A DNA stretch of 64,000 nucleotides from Pseudomonas sp. MAG733B (GCF_036884845.1 NZ_CP145732.1:5084001-5148000), one strand, 5' to 3'; counted from the first letter of the stretch, positions 8,859 through 17,205 are shown. Numbers and translations are program-made. The notes: generated from the letters alone by a model not told the origin.

Positions 8859-9317
8859 TCAGCCGCCGTAAACCTTCGCCGCCGCAGATGTGGCTTCTCG
8901 TACTTTTCTTTGCTCTGCCAGTGCTATTTCTTTGAAATCATAGGTAGGAAAGAATTCTGTCCGGTAACTTCCCCACGCGGTGTTTTCGAGTGCGAGATTT
9001 ACCGCTGAGAGTCGCGAGGCAGGCAAACGCAGAACGATGACTTGTCCTATACCCATCGTTATATTCCAGCTGACAATCTCTACCCCGGCGGGAGGGAACA
9101 TCTTGTAAAACTCCTGTTTTACGAGTTGCGCTTTCAGCTCGCCCAATGGCCGTGACTGATCATGCTTCAGGAAAACAGTCAGCATGACTGCATTATCTGG
9201 CGTGACAACAGCCTCTTTGGAGACTGAAGGCGTTGTCGACTGTGCATTTGCGCCAGCCGAGCATATTCCAGCCAGCAGTAACATAGACATTAATAGCGAT
9301 CTGAACTTAATCATCAT
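8859..9317 (-). CDS. secreted protein of unknown function
   Basis: This is a 152-residue protein with a Sec signal peptide (MIKFRSLLMSMLLLAGICSAGANA, cleaved before QSTTPS). The mature part alternates beta-like segments such as AVMLTVFLKHDQSRPLGEL and GQVIVLRLPASRL; the FLKHDQS opening and the mixed alpha/beta pattern suggest a small ferredoxin-like fold. No catalytic motif is seen. It uses noticeably more A/T than the neighbouring genes and borders the AT-rich scar at 9.3-10.2 kb, so it may belong to an acquired segment. I do not recognise a named family. Confidence 0.75.
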   Translation of the reverse strand: MMIKFRSLLMSMLLLAGICSAGANAQSTTPSVSKEAVVTPDNAVMLTVFLKHDQSRPLGELKAQLVKQEFYKMFPPAGVEIVSWNITMGIGQVIVLRLPASRLSAVNLALENTAWGSYRTEFFPTYDFKEIALAEQRKVREATSAAAKVYGG

Positions 9318-9428
9318 GTTTTGCCTTTTATTTTTTGGGCTTTGCGGATGTTATTACAGAGCAGCGTCAATAACGTGAACGCTAGAAAACATTAAAACAA
9401 TGGGCTGATAAAACATTGCAGGATGTAT

Positions 9429-9605
9429 TTATTGCGACATCGAGGTTTTTATAGCGCCTTTGTAGGGTGCATGGACCATATAAATCCGGACCGGAGAATT
9501 GACATCTACAATGTCGCGGGCCACTTCTCGTGGATAGATGAACTCTTCGTCATTTAATCTTTCCAGTCTTCTGACCACAGTTCTGACCGCTCCTTTACCA
9601 GGCAT
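9429..9605 (-). pseudogene. small ORF, probably the 3' remnant of a decayed gene
   Basis: This frame encodes 58 residues from ATG 9605 (opening MPGKGAVRTVVRRLERLND, ending KGAIKTSMSQ) with protein-like composition and no convincing ribosome binding site. The same frame stays open 17 codons further upstream to a stop, and continues beyond that stop as two more short coding-like stretches (MVDIGPIFYSLIAVMVFHKKK, then a block ending ANIYQVL) reaching about 9876. One frame with three closely spaced stops suggests a single gene that has decayed, but three unrelated short ORFs cannot be excluded. No family is recognised. Confidence 0.4.
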
Positions 9606-9878
9606 CAGGATATGCTTTGCTTTATCACCGGTCCTCGATGACTTTAGTGGTGGCGCTTATTTTTTCTTGTGGAAAACCATCACTGCGATCAGCGAATAGA
9701 ATATAGGACCGATATCAACCACTCACAATACCTGGTATATATTTGCAACAATTGCAGCAGTCATTACTTCCAATAACGGCCGATAGAATAATGGATATAC
9801 GGGCATCTTCGTCAAGACACGGAAATCTCTGTAGGAATTATCGCTGGCTTCGACTTTCAGATCTTGTACTTCTCGCAA
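9606..9878 (-). pseudogene. upstream part of the same decayed frame
   Basis: Read on the minus strand in the frame of the ORF at 9429-9605, this stretch encodes about 50 residues from a TTG at 9878 (opening LREVQDLKVEASDNSYRDF) to a TGA at 9723-9725. A 21-residue hydrophobic stretch with a basic end (VVDIGPIFYSLIAVMVFHKKK) follows, up to a TAA at about 9657. The region is AT-rich (about half A+T) against the GC-rich surroundings. It could be a broken small membrane protein or an immunity-like gene; nothing identifies it. Confidence 0.3.
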
Positions 9879-9889
9879 TCAATGGAAAA

Positions 9890-9925
9890 TCAAGATCAAA
9901 AGATCGCAACCTTCAACAGCGCCTG
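9890..9925. repeat. degenerate half REP
   Basis: ATCAAGATCAAAAGATCGCA followed by ACCTTCAACAGC resembles one arm of the GATCAAAAGATCGCAGC-CTTCGGCAGC repeats at 15231 and 55338, with several mismatches. It separates the two remnants in this scar. Confidence 0.5.
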
Positions 9926-9933
9926 GGGTTGCG

Positions 9934-10224
9934 TTATGCAGGTGGTTCCATTTGATCGAGCACTCGATTCGTGGTGATCTTGGCAAGCGTGACGCTATTG
10001 GAAATACCCGGCAAAACATTGCGGGACCCGCCTTCCAGAAGATCCACCAGGTAATGGACCATGACATCGACCGAACTGCTGGCGAGCTCCTCCATGTAGG
10101 CAACGCTCAGATCGAGCACTTGCTGCGCGTCAGGCGATGTCGCCAACAATGAAGCGCGGCAAGACGGCAATGCTCGACTAACATCCCTGAACGAGGTTTT
10201 ATTAGCCGATATTTTCCAGATCAA
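9934..10224 (-). pseudogene. DUF6124-like protein, possibly truncated at its start
   Basis: The frame encodes up to 96 residues. The last 70 or so (LDLSVAYMEELASSS through ITTNRVLDQMEPPA) resemble the C-terminal half of the small DUF6124 proteins of pseudomonads, which typically run ELASAS...LEG..R......LA....NR.LD...P. The only start available is a TTG at 10224 right after a stop; the usual N-terminal part (TPNPP..., then an Ala-rich helix) is missing. I therefore read it as a 5'-truncated remnant, although a short functional protein from an internal start remains possible. Confidence 0.45.
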
Positions 10225-10247
10225 CCGTTAGCGAGGTTCCAGCCACT

Positions 10248-10895
10248 GTGAGCACTGAGCAAGAAACGACGTTCGACGAACCACGGCTCAACAGCACGGA
10301 AATCCGCATTCTGGGTTCGTTGATCGAGAAACAGGCCACCAGCCCGGAAACCTATCCGCTGACCCTCAATGCCCTGGTGATTGCCTGCAACCAGAAAACC
10401 AGCCGCGAGCCAGTGATGAACCTCACGCCCGGTCAGGTCGGCCAGAGCTTGCGTGCGCTTGAGGGACGTGGTTTCACCAAACTGGTGATGGGCAGTCGTG
10501 CCGATCGCTGGGAACACAAGGTCGACAAGGCGCTGGAACTGGTGCCGGCGCAGGTGATTTTGACCGGGCTGATGTTTTTGCGTGGCCCGCAGACGGTGAA
10601 TGAACTGCTGACCCGCAGTGGCCGCATGCATGAGTTTGAAGATACCGAACAGGTGGTGCATCAGCTGGAGCGGTTGATTGCGCGAGGGCTGGCGGTATTG
10701 ATTCCGCGTCAGGCCGGGCAGCGTGAGGACCGCTATTCCCATGCGATGGGTGATCCGGCGGATATCGAGGCGATCCTTGCGGCGCGACAGAATCCGAGCG
10801 AGCGCGGTGCCGGCAGCGGTGTTTCGGTTGAGCGGATTGAAGAGCTGGAAGCGCGGATTGCGGCGCTGGAAGAGCGGTTGGCGCGCCTCGAATAA
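10248..10895 (+). CDS. YceH-family (DUF480) protein
   Basis: This is a 215-residue protein matching YceH/DUF480: two tandem winged-helix domains followed by a C-terminal coiled coil. The opening [30 protein letters not shown] with [11 protein letters not shown] is the family hallmark. The last 30 residues ([22 protein letters not shown]) form a leucine-heptad coiled coil. Family members are widespread but of unknown function; the fold suggests DNA or RNA binding. It starts with GTG at 10248, and the flanking sequence gives no operon partner. Confidence 0.93.
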   Translation: MSTEQETTFDEPRLNSTEIRILGSLIEKQATSPETYPLTLNALVIACNQKTSREPVMNLTPGQVGQSLRALEGRGFTKLVMGSRADRWEHKVDKALELVPAQVILTGLMFLRGPQTVNELLTRSGRMHEFEDTEQVVHQLERLIARGLAVLIPRQAGQREDRYSHAMGDPADIEAILAARQNPSERGAGSGVSVERIEELEARIAALEERLARLE

Positions 10896-10933
10896 AGTGG
10901 TCTGCCTGTCACTTTTATGTTGGATGTACCGCC

Positions 10934-11030
10934 GCCTTCGCGGGCAAGCCCGCTCACACAGTGGATTGTGGAGGTTCATGGTATTTGTGAACGCCACAAA
11001 ACCCTGTGGGAGCGGGCTTGCTCCGGGCGG
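10934..11030. repeat. imperfect REP doublet
   Basis: CTTCGCGGGCAAGCCCGCTC near the left end and CCTGTGGGAGCGGGCTTGCTCC near the right end are inverted arms, less perfect than most in the window. They lie between the yceH-like gene and the cupin gene. Confidence 0.7.
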
Positions 11031-11073
11031 CGTTCCGACGAAGACGGACTGAAAATTACCGCAAACTGGAAGG

Positions 11074-11592
11074 CTACTCACCGTCCCAATAATCGATGCC
11101 ATCCTCCTGCCGCGCCACCGCAACAAACCCCGAAGCATTGCCCTCGGCATCCACCTTGAAATCATCCATCACCGCATATTTGCCGGAATCCGGGTATTCG
11201 CAGATTTCCGGTGACTGCTGAGTGCTGACCGCGAGGTAACGCAGTTCGGCGTTGCTGGTATTGATGATCTGGTGGGCTTTTTCCGGGCCGCCCGGCGGGC
11301 AGGCAATCACGTCGCCGGTACGGATTGGAAAACGCTCTGCGCCGAGTCGCACCTCGCCTTCCCCGGCCACCACATAGAACATCTCTTCATTGACCCGATG
11401 ACTGTGAAACGGACTGCCACGCATGCCCGGTTCCAGCACATACAAGCGATAACCGAGCTTCTGCGCCCCCAATAGCTGACCGACGCGGGCCAGGCGCTGC
11501 TGGTAGCGCCCGGCAGTTTCGCCGGTGGGCGCGAACGCTTCGGGCAGCGGTTCAAGTTCGACCTGGTTCAAATTGAGAATGGGTGGATGCAT
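11074..11592 (-). CDS. cupin-domain protein
   Basis: This is a 172-residue single-domain cupin. Motif 1 is visible as SPFHSHRVNEEMFYVVAGEG (residues about 60-80), supplying two His and one Glu for metal binding. Motif 2 lies in GDVIACPPGGPEKAHQIIN with its single His. It is therefore probably a metal-bound beta-barrel enzyme or binding protein, but the substrate is not evident. It lies 9 bases downstream of a shikimate-dehydrogenase-like gene on the same strand, so the two are almost certainly co-transcribed and may act on related compounds. Confidence 0.88.
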   Translation of the reverse strand: MHPPILNLNQVELEPLPEAFAPTGETAGRYQQRLARVGQLLGAQKLGYRLYVLEPGMRGSPFHSHRVNEEMFYVVAGEGEVRLGAERFPIRTGDVIACPPGGPEKAHQIINTSNAELRYLAVSTQQSPEICEYPDSGKYAVMDDFKVDAEGNASGFVAVARQEDGIDYWDGE

Positions 11593-11601
11593 GGAATCCT
11601 C

Positions 11602-12420
11602 CTAGCTGCGGGCAAATGCCACCGCTTTCTGAAATTGTTCCTCGGTTGGTCGCACGCCGGTGTACAACACAAACTGCTCCAGCGCCTGGATCGCAATCAC
11701 TTCCAGCCCGGTAATCACTTTCTTGCCCTCGGCACGGCCACGCACGATCAGCGGGGTTTCCGAAGGAATCGCCACTACATCGAAGACGATGTCTGCCGAT
11801 TTGATGACGTCAATCTCGAACGCCAGTTGACCGGCCTCGGTGCCACCATCCATACCCACGGGTGTCACGTTGACCAGCATCTGCGGGCGCCCCGTGCCCA
11901 GCTCCGGCTGCCACTCATAGCCCAGGGATTCGGCCAGTGCCCGCCCGGCGCGCTCGTTACGGGCCACGATCAAGCCATTTTTGTAGCCACCGTCACGCAA
12001 GGCGCTGGCCACGGCCTTGGCCATGCCGCCGCTGCCGCGCAGGGCGAAGGTGGTGTCCTTGGGCACGGCGTGGGTTTCCAGCAATTGGGCGATGGCAATG
12101 TAATCGGTGTTGTAGGCCTTGAGGTGGCCGTCGGTGTTGACGATGGTGTTGATCGACTGGATGGCGGCGGCCGATGCATCCAGCTCGTCGACCAAGGCAA
12201 TGCAGGCCTCTTTGAACGGCATCGATACGCCGCAGCCGCGAATGCCCAAGGCGCGAATGCCGCCCACTGCACCGGGCAAATCCTGGCTGCTGAATGCCTT
12301 GTAGTAGAAATTCAGCCCCAGTTGTTCATACAGATGATTGTGAAATCGCAGCCCAAAGTTCCCCGGACGCCCGGAGAGCGACATGCACAGTTGGGTGTCT
12401 CGATTGGGGTTCATCTGCAT
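11602..12420 (-). CDS. shikimate dehydrogenase-like protein
   Basis: This is a 272-residue NAD(P)-dependent oxidoreductase of the shikimate/quinate dehydrogenase family. The catalytic Lys is in SMPFKEAC (about residue 70) and the paired Asp in KAYNTDYIAI (about 105). The nucleotide-binding loop reads LRGSGGMAKAVASAL rather than GAGGA. The opening (CMSLSGRPGNFGLRFHNHLYE) departs from AroE and resembles the SdhL (HI0607-like) branch, whose physiological substrate is unclear, so the main biosynthetic aroE is presumably elsewhere. The start at 12420 has a strong AAGGAG 6 bases upstream. It precedes the cupin gene in an operon. Confidence 0.85.
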   Translation of the reverse strand: MQMNPNRDTQLCMSLSGRPGNFGLRFHNHLYEQLGLNFYYKAFSSQDLPGAVGGIRALGIRGCGVSMPFKEACIALVDELDASAAAIQSINTIVNTDGHLKAYNTDYIAIAQLLETHAVPKDTTFALRGSGGMAKAVASALRDGGYKNGLIVARNERAGRALAESLGYEWQPELGTGRPQMLVNVTPVGMDGGTEAGQLAFEIDVIKSADIVFDVVAIPSETPLIVRGRAEGKKVITGLEVIAIQALEQFVLYTGVRPTEEQFQKAVAFARS

Positions 12421-12665
12421 GTGAATCTCCTTCTAACGCACTTTCAGATGGACGGGATTAGCCAGCCCACAGGATCTGATCGATGATATTCGCGTACCTG
12501 CCCGCGGCACTAAAACGTCCGTAAGCAAACCGGTACAGACCTTACACAAAATTTACCAAACGGCTGTGCTGATTTTCAAAAAAGCGCTGTCTTAGAAGTA
12601 TCCCCGCGACAATCCTTGGGTCTATTGCAGACGCAAGCGCCGGGTTGAAGAACCGAGGAATTATC

Positions 12666-13031
12666 ATGATCCGTAAAATCCCCACAGTTGCCTTGCTGAT
12701 CGGCGCGCTCGCTATCGCAGGACAGGCGCAAGCCCATGGTGGTGGTAATGACGCGGCGGTATTTGGAGCGATCGTCGGTACTGCCATCGTTGGCTCGGCT
12801 CTGATCAACGCCAACCGGCCAGTCTATGTCGCGCCGCAACCGGTCTACGCGCAGCCGGCACCGGTTTATTACGCGCCACCGCCACCACCGGTTTACTACC
12901 AGCCGGCGCCGGTGTACGTGCAACAGCCGATCTATTACCGTCCGGCGCCGGTCTACTACGGACCACCCCGTGGCTATTACGGCCCGCCGCGCGGTTACTA
13001 CGGCCCTCCCCACGGTTATGGCCGCTGGTGA
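12666..13031 (+). CDS. secreted Pro/Tyr-rich repeat protein
   Basis: This is a 121-residue protein with a Sec signal peptide (MIRKIPTVALLIGALAIAGQAQA). It continues with a Gly/Ala hydrophobic stretch (AAVFGAIVGTAIVGSALI) that could be a membrane segment, then about 70 residues built from PVYY, PAPVYV and GPPRGYY units. The last three GYYGPPxG units are near-perfect tandem copies. Such proteins are common in pseudomonads as predicted cell-envelope or surface proteins; the role is unknown. I chose ATG 12666 after GAGGAA, not an upstream TTG. A terminator follows. Confidence 0.82.
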   Translation: MIRKIPTVALLIGALAIAGQAQAHGGGNDAAVFGAIVGTAIVGSALINANRPVYVAPQPVYAQPAPVYYAPPPPPVYYQPAPVYVQQPIYYRPAPVYYGPPRGYYGPPRGYYGPPHGYGRW

Positions 13032-13038
13032 CAGACTC

Positions 13039-13070
13039 AAGGCCCCGCCCGAAAGCGCGGGGCTTTTTTG
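13039..13070 (+). terminator. Rho-independent terminator
   Basis: AAGGCCCCGC...GCGGGGCTTTTTT hairpin with a T-run, directly after the Pro/Tyr-rich gene. Confidence 0.88.
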
Positions 13071-13256
13071 AGGCCGCTCGTCGGCAACCGTCTGGATAAA
13101 TCGCGTCAGTGTCGTTATCGGGACAGTATCGATTGTTCAAGCAGGCAAGATTGACTCGCCCCTTCTTTTGGGGAAACCGTCATATATATGTCATGTCAGA
13201 TCCGCAAGCTTGAACCTGTCCGCCAACAACAGGTTGAAAACAACAAGGACGCCCTC

Positions 13257-13451
13257 ATGCCAACGCAGAACCCGCACCGCATTGTCGGTCTGTGCACTTC
13301 CAGCAAGGTGTACAACGCCCTGACCGAACTCAAGCACCTGGAAGGCCACCGCAGCGCCAAGTTCCTTTCGCTGCTGACGCAAAACCTGGTGCGCAAAGGC
13401 CTGCTCAATGAGCAGGAAGTGGTGCATATGCTCGACCAGGTGGTTGACTGA
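13257..13451 (+). CDS. small conserved protein of unknown function
   Basis: This is a 64-residue soluble protein starting MPTQNPHRIVGLCTSSKVYN, with AAGGA 9 bases upstream. An in-frame ATG 23 codons earlier has no good site and gives an unlikely N-terminus. The middle is basic and helical (LKHLEGHRSAKFLSLLTQNLVRKG), which could suit nucleic-acid or protein contact. Nothing catalytic is visible, and I know of no characterised relative. Just beyond the stop there is a GACCGACAGACGGTCGGT palindrome (about 13450-13467) that may be an operator or a weak terminator. Confidence 0.75.
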   Translation: MPTQNPHRIVGLCTSSKVYNALTELKHLEGHRSAKFLSLLTQNLVRKGLLNEQEVVHMLDQVVD

Positions 13452-13563
13452 CCGACAGACGGTCGGTTAGCCACAACTGCGTCAATGACCACTATCGAAA
13501 ACGGTGATTGTCGGAAATTTCGCCCGCCCCGTAAGGTAGCTCCATAGATTGGTGGAGGTACTT

Positions 13564-13758
13564 ATGATGTCTCAGGTTCAGATTATGTCCGTTATTGGCA
13601 GCGCCGTTCCCGCGCCACTCAGAGCGCTCGGAATGCTCGCCTGCTGGTATCTGGTCCAGGACGGCGAACAAATCAGCGGCCCGCTCACCTCACTGCCCGA
13701 CGCCCAGGCGTTGTCGCAGCAAATCAGCGCCGGCCAGCAAGGCAAACTCAGCGCCTAA
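13564..13758 (+). CDS. small conserved protein of unknown function
   Basis: This is a 64-residue protein starting MMSQVQIMSVIGSAVPAPLRALG, with GGAGGT 6 bases before the ATG. The core WYLVQDGEQISGPLTSLPDAQAL resembles the small GYF_2-like 'W-Y-x-x-x-x-G-x-x-x-G-P' motif, a compact protein-interaction fold. This is a resemblance by eye only. Its stop codon interlocks with that of the convergent AI-2E-type gene (TAA on one strand, TAG on the other, overlapping by 3 bases). Confidence 0.7.
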   Translation: MMSQVQIMSVIGSAVPAPLRALGMLACWYLVQDGEQISGPLTSLPDAQALSQQISAGQQGKLSA

Positions 13759-14816
13759 GGCAGCTGAACCCGCGGTTTGGTTTCGATGAAAATGGCCCAG
13801 CTCGACATGAACAGGGCCGCGATCAACGGGCCGATGACAAAGCCGTTGAGGCCGAAAATTGCCAGGCCGCCGAGGGTCGAGATCAGGATCATATAGTCCG
13901 GCATTTTCGTGTCCTTGCCCACCAGGATCGGACGCAGCACGTTGTCTACCAGGCCAATCACGAATACGCCGAACAACACCAGCGTCACCCCTTGCCAGAT
14001 CGCTCCGGTAAACAGGAAAAACGCCGCTACCGGCGCCCAGATAATCCCCGCCCCCACCGCTGGCAACAGCGACAGAAATGCCATCAACACTGCCCAGATC
14101 AACGCGCTGGGAATGTCCAGAAACCAGAAAATCAATCCGCCCAACGCACCCTGCGTGATCGCCACCACCAGATTGCCCTTCACGGTGGCCCGCACCACCC
14201 GGTTGAACTTGAGCTGCAAACGACGTTTCTGGTTTTCCTCCAGTGGCACGGCCATGCGCACTTTGCGCGCAAGCTCTGCACCATCGCGCAAAAAGAAAAA
14301 CAGCAGGTACAGCATGATGAAAAAGCTGACGATGAATTCGAACGTACCCTGACCAAAACTGAAGGCCTGGGTGGCGACGAACTGGTTGCCGGTCATCGCG
14401 CTCTTGATGATTTTCTCGCGCAGGCCGTTCAGTTCCCCCATGCCGAAGCGATCGAGCAAATGCTGGAAGTACGGCGGCAGGCTGTGCTTGAACTGCGCCA
14501 CATAACCGGCGATATCCAGTTCCCCGCTTTCGATGTTCTTGTAGAGCGCCGTGCCTTCCTGAACCAGGAAGATACTCAGGATGATCACTGGCAGGATCGC
14601 GATCAACAGACAGATGCTCAAGGTCAGCAGTGAAGTGAGGTTACGTTGCCAGCCGAACTTCAATTGCAGTTGACGCTGCAGTGGGGCAAACAGAATTCCG
14701 AGGATCACCGCCCAGAATACTGCGCCGTAAAACGGCAGCAGAATCCAGACGAAAGCGATGCTCACCAGCAACAGCAAAACGGCCAGCGATTTGTCTTTGA
14801 GCGTCTCTTCGTTCAT
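13755..14816 (-). CDS. AI-2E transporter (PerM) family membrane protein
   Basis: This is a 353-residue polytopic inner-membrane protein of the AI-2E/PerM family, with about eight membrane segments (LLLLVSIAFVWILLPFYGAVFW near the start; LAIFGLNGFVIGPLIAALF near the end). The family motif region PADGAG... reads LLPAVGAGIIWAPVAAFFLF here. Members include the AI-2 exporter TqsA and Na+/H+ antiporters, so the substrate is open. I chose ATG 14816 (MNEETLKDKSLAV) over a longer reading, because upstream residues lack family character. It converges on a small gene with interlocked stop codons. Confidence 0.88.
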   Translation of the reverse strand: MNEETLKDKSLAVLLLLVSIAFVWILLPFYGAVFWAVILGILFAPLQRQLQLKFGWQRNLTSLLTLSICLLIAILPVIILSIFLVQEGTALYKNIESGELDIAGYVAQFKHSLPPYFQHLLDRFGMGELNGLREKIIKSAMTGNQFVATQAFSFGQGTFEFIVSFFIMLYLLFFFLRDGAELARKVRMAVPLEENQKRRLQLKFNRVVRATVKGNLVVAITQGALGGLIFWFLDIPSALIWAVLMAFLSLLPAVGAGIIWAPVAAFFLFTGAIWQGVTLVLFGVFVIGLVDNVLRPILVGKDTKMPDYMILISTLGGLAIFGLNGFVIGPLIAALFMSSWAIFIETKPRVQLP

Positions 14817-14978
14817 GTCCGATCCATGCCAATCCACCGGGTCGCAGAAGTACGCCCTGATGCTTAGGCCACGATGGCCCGCGCGAGTGCCATCGGTTTG
14901 TTCATCAAGCATAGATCCAGATCAATAAAGCCTTCGGGCCAGGCGTTTACCCTCTGCAGCTTTTGCGATCGACCCGCC

Positions 14979-15225
14979 ATGAACCTCATTGCTCCCGAAT
15001 TGCTCGCCCCCGCCGGCACCCTGCTCCAGGCCAACACGGTGAACTGATCACATGGAACTAATGACGCCCAAGGGCAACTTTCACTTTGATTTGCATCAGT
15101 TGCAGAACGTCAAAAGCGAAGCGATTGAAGTTGCACCGGGGGATGGGCACACGGTGTATTTGCCGATTCCGGATGCGGTGGATCTGAATTTCGGTCTGCT
15201 GATGCGCGATATCAGCGCAACGTAA
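14979..15225 (+). pseudogene. peptidase U32 family (YegQ/RlhA-type) gene with its middle deleted
   Basis: Two ends of one gene lie side by side. Positions 14979-15047 encode MNLIAPELLAPAGTLLQANT and then a stop, which is the family's conserved N-terminus (LLAPAGTL). Positions 15052-15225 encode ELMTPKGNFHFDLHQLQN, VAPGDGHTVYLPIP and FGLLMRDISAT, which match the C-terminus of the same proteins, in another frame. Some 400 codons that belong between them are missing. The intact family acts in RNA hydroxylation (YegQ/TrhP for tRNA U34, RlhA for 23S rRNA). As it stands no functional enzyme can be made from this locus. Confidence 0.82.
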
Positions 15226-15230
15226 GCCCC

Positions 15231-15312
15231 CTGTAGGAGCTGCCGAAGGCTGCGATCTTTTGATCTTAAGAAGCAAAATCAAAAGATCGCAGCTTTCGGC
15301 AGCTCCTGCACA
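15231..15312. repeat. REP doublet
   Basis: CTGTAGGAGCTGCCGAAGGC... and inverted ...GCTTTCGGCAGCTCCTGCACAG enclose a GATCTTTTGATC / GATCAAAAGATC core. It lies 5 bases after the U32 pseudogene; the same family recurs at 55338. Confidence 0.88.
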
Positions 15313-15322
15313 GGTGGAACGC

Positions 15323-16186
15323 CTAAGCGAATTCCTCGCGCAACATCGCCACAAATGCTTCCCGCGCCGGGTGTACCCCGGCGTTTTCATGCCAGTAGAA
15401 CAGGCTCTCGATTGCCGTCAGTTCAGGAAACTCGAACGCCACGCACCCGGCACCCTTGGCGTATTGATCGAAAACCCCTTTGGTCACCAGCGCCACGCCG
15501 GCACCGGCGCTGACGCAACCGACAATCGCGCCATAGCTGGCCAGGCTGACAATCGGCAGCGACAACCCGTTGCGCAATAACCAATGCTCCATCGCCGCCC
15601 GGTAAGGGCAGCCCTGAGGCCAAAGAAACATGGTCTTGTCGTGCAGGTCCGCCACATCGTGCAGCGGTCCGAGGGAAGTTGAGGCGATCACCAGCAACTC
15701 TTCGCGGTACATCGGCGTGCGCTTGAGTTGCGAGCGCTCGACGTCGACCGCGACGATTGCGCCGTCGAGCTTGTGATTGAACGTGTCGTCGAGCAACTGG
15801 GCCCAAGTGCCGGTGGTCAGCTCCAGCGCCACTTGCGGGAAACGCTTGTGGAATTTCGCCAGCAAACGCGGCAAACGCCCGGTGGCAGAAGACTCGATGG
15901 CACCGATGCGCAATGGCCCGGACGGATCGGCCGAAGGGTCCACCGCGCGTTTGGCCTCGGCGGTGAGGGCCAGGATTTTCGAGGCATAGGCCAGAAAGGT
16001 CTGGCCCGACGGGCTGATGCGCAATCCGCGCCCCTCACGCAAAAACAGCGCGACACCCAACTCTGCTTCCAGCGACTTGATACGCGCCGTGATATTCGAT
16101 GGCACGCAATGCAGCAACTCGGCGGCACGGGCAATGCTGCCCACCTCGGCCACGGTCTTGAACATGCGAATCTGCGCCAGCTCCAT
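15323..16186 (-). CDS. LysR-family transcriptional regulator
   Basis: This is a 287-residue LysR regulator with the usual N-terminal helix-turn-helix (MELAQIRMFKTVAEVGSIARAAELLHCVPSNITARI) and a periplasmic-binding-like effector domain. The HTH reads xVPSNITARIKSLEAELG, as in the GltC/CbbR style. It is divergent from the EamA transporter gene, with about 95 bases between the starts, the classic arrangement for a LysR protein controlling its neighbour. Its ligand is unknown. A REP doublet follows its 3' end. Confidence 0.9.
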   Translation of the reverse strand: MELAQIRMFKTVAEVGSIARAAELLHCVPSNITARIKSLEAELGVALFLREGRGLRISPSGQTFLAYASKILALTAEAKRAVDPSADPSGPLRIGAIESSATGRLPRLLAKFHKRFPQVALELTTGTWAQLLDDTFNHKLDGAIVAVDVERSQLKRTPMYREELLVIASTSLGPLHDVADLHDKTMFLWPQGCPYRAAMEHWLLRNGLSLPIVSLASYGAIVGCVSAGAGVALVTKGVFDQYAKGAGCVAFEFPELTAIESLFYWHENAGVHPAREAFVAMLREEFA

Positions 16187-16281
16187 ACATCACCAAAAGT
16201 GAACGGTTAGCACAGTATAAGTCAGTTGTGGCGAACGATCAGGATTCCGATACTCGGTGCATATCCCACCGGTGCACGACC

Positions 16282-17181
16282 ATGAATCCACTCACGCCCT
16301 CCCCCTTGAAAATCATCCTGGCCATGGCGTTTGTCGTGGCCTGCTGGGGTTACTCCCCGACCGGCATCCACATCGGATTGCTGGCCTACGACCCTGTGCA
16401 CCTGGCGTTGCTGCGCTTTCTGATCGCTTCGGTGTTCATGGCCGTAGTCGCGGTATGGCGGGGTATCCACCTGCCGAAACTGCGGGATCTGCCGCTGCTG
16501 TTCGGGCTGGGTTTCTTTGCGGTGAGCCTGCATCACGTGGCAATCAATTTCGGCCAACAAGGTGTCAGCGCCGGCGCGTCGAGCGTACTGGCGCAGACGA
16601 CACCGCTGTTCAGCACGTTGCTGGCGCGTTTCGTATTCAAGGATCGGGTGAGCCTCTGGCGTTGGGGCTGCGTGATACTGGGATTGGTCGGCGTGGTAAT
16701 TGTGGTGGCCGGGGATCATGGCTTCGGCAGCATCGATGCCCATGGTTTGCTGATCCTGCTGGCGGCGCTGTCGTGGAGTCTCTACTTCGGTCTGCAAAAG
16801 CATCACACCGGGCGTTACGACGGGTTGACGCTGGTGTGCTACACGGTCTGGTCCGGGACCGCGCTGTTGTTGGTTTTTCTGCCGGGGCTGGTGGATCAGG
16901 TGGTGAATGCGCCGCTGCGTGTGCAGTTGGCGGTGTTTGCCTTGGGGATTTTCCCGAGCGCGCTGGCGTATCTGGCGTGGGCTTATGTGTTGGCGCATGT
17001 GGACTTGAGTCGGGCGACGATGACCTTGTATCTGGTGCCGCCGATGGCGATGCTTATTGCTTCTTTTGCGCTGGGCGAGAGACCGACGCTGATGGTTGGG
17101 GTGGGTGCGGTGGTGGTGTTGATCAGTGTGTTGGCGTTGAATCTGGAGCGTAGAGCGGTGGTTCAGGTGGCGCAGGCTTGA
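16282..17181 (+). CDS. EamA-type (DMT superfamily) transporter
   Basis: This is a 299-residue membrane protein with ten predicted helices in two EamA repeats (MAFVVACWGYSPTGIHIGLLAYD at the start; the second repeat begins around residue 155). It belongs to the drug/metabolite exporter superfamily, whose members export amino acids or other metabolites. The LysR gene divergent to it is the likely regulator. I chose ATG 16282 because the upstream GTG at 16228 adds hydrophilic residues not usual in the family; the ribosome site is weak for either. Confidence 0.87.
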   Translation: MNPLTPSPLKIILAMAFVVACWGYSPTGIHIGLLAYDPVHLALLRFLIASVFMAVVAVWRGIHLPKLRDLPLLFGLGFFAVSLHHVAINFGQQGVSAGASSVLAQTTPLFSTLLARFVFKDRVSLWRWGCVILGLVGVVIVVAGDHGFGSIDAHGLLILLAALSWSLYFGLQKHHTGRYDGLTLVCYTVWSGTALLLVFLPGLVDQVVNAPLRVQLAVFALGIFPSALAYLAWAYVLAHVDLSRATMTLYLVPPMAMLIASFALGERPTLMVGVGAVVVLISVLALNLERRAVVQVAQA

Positions 17182-17205
17182 TCGACGATTTGTGTTGAGG
17201 CGTTT

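Noticed and set aside
8859..10247. Genomic island or prophage fragment
   Set aside because: There is no integrase, transposase, tRNA or attachment repeat; only composition and decayed frames support foreign origin.
13450..13467. GACCGACAGACGGTCGGT palindrome as a TetR-type operator
   Set aside because: It follows a stop codon and no TetR gene is close; a weak hairpin terminator is as likely.
15043..15060. Possibility that the U32 fragments are a real 57-residue protein
   Set aside because: The C-terminal piece has an ATG (15052) but no ribosome site and matches only the tail of a 450-residue family; a remnant is simpler.
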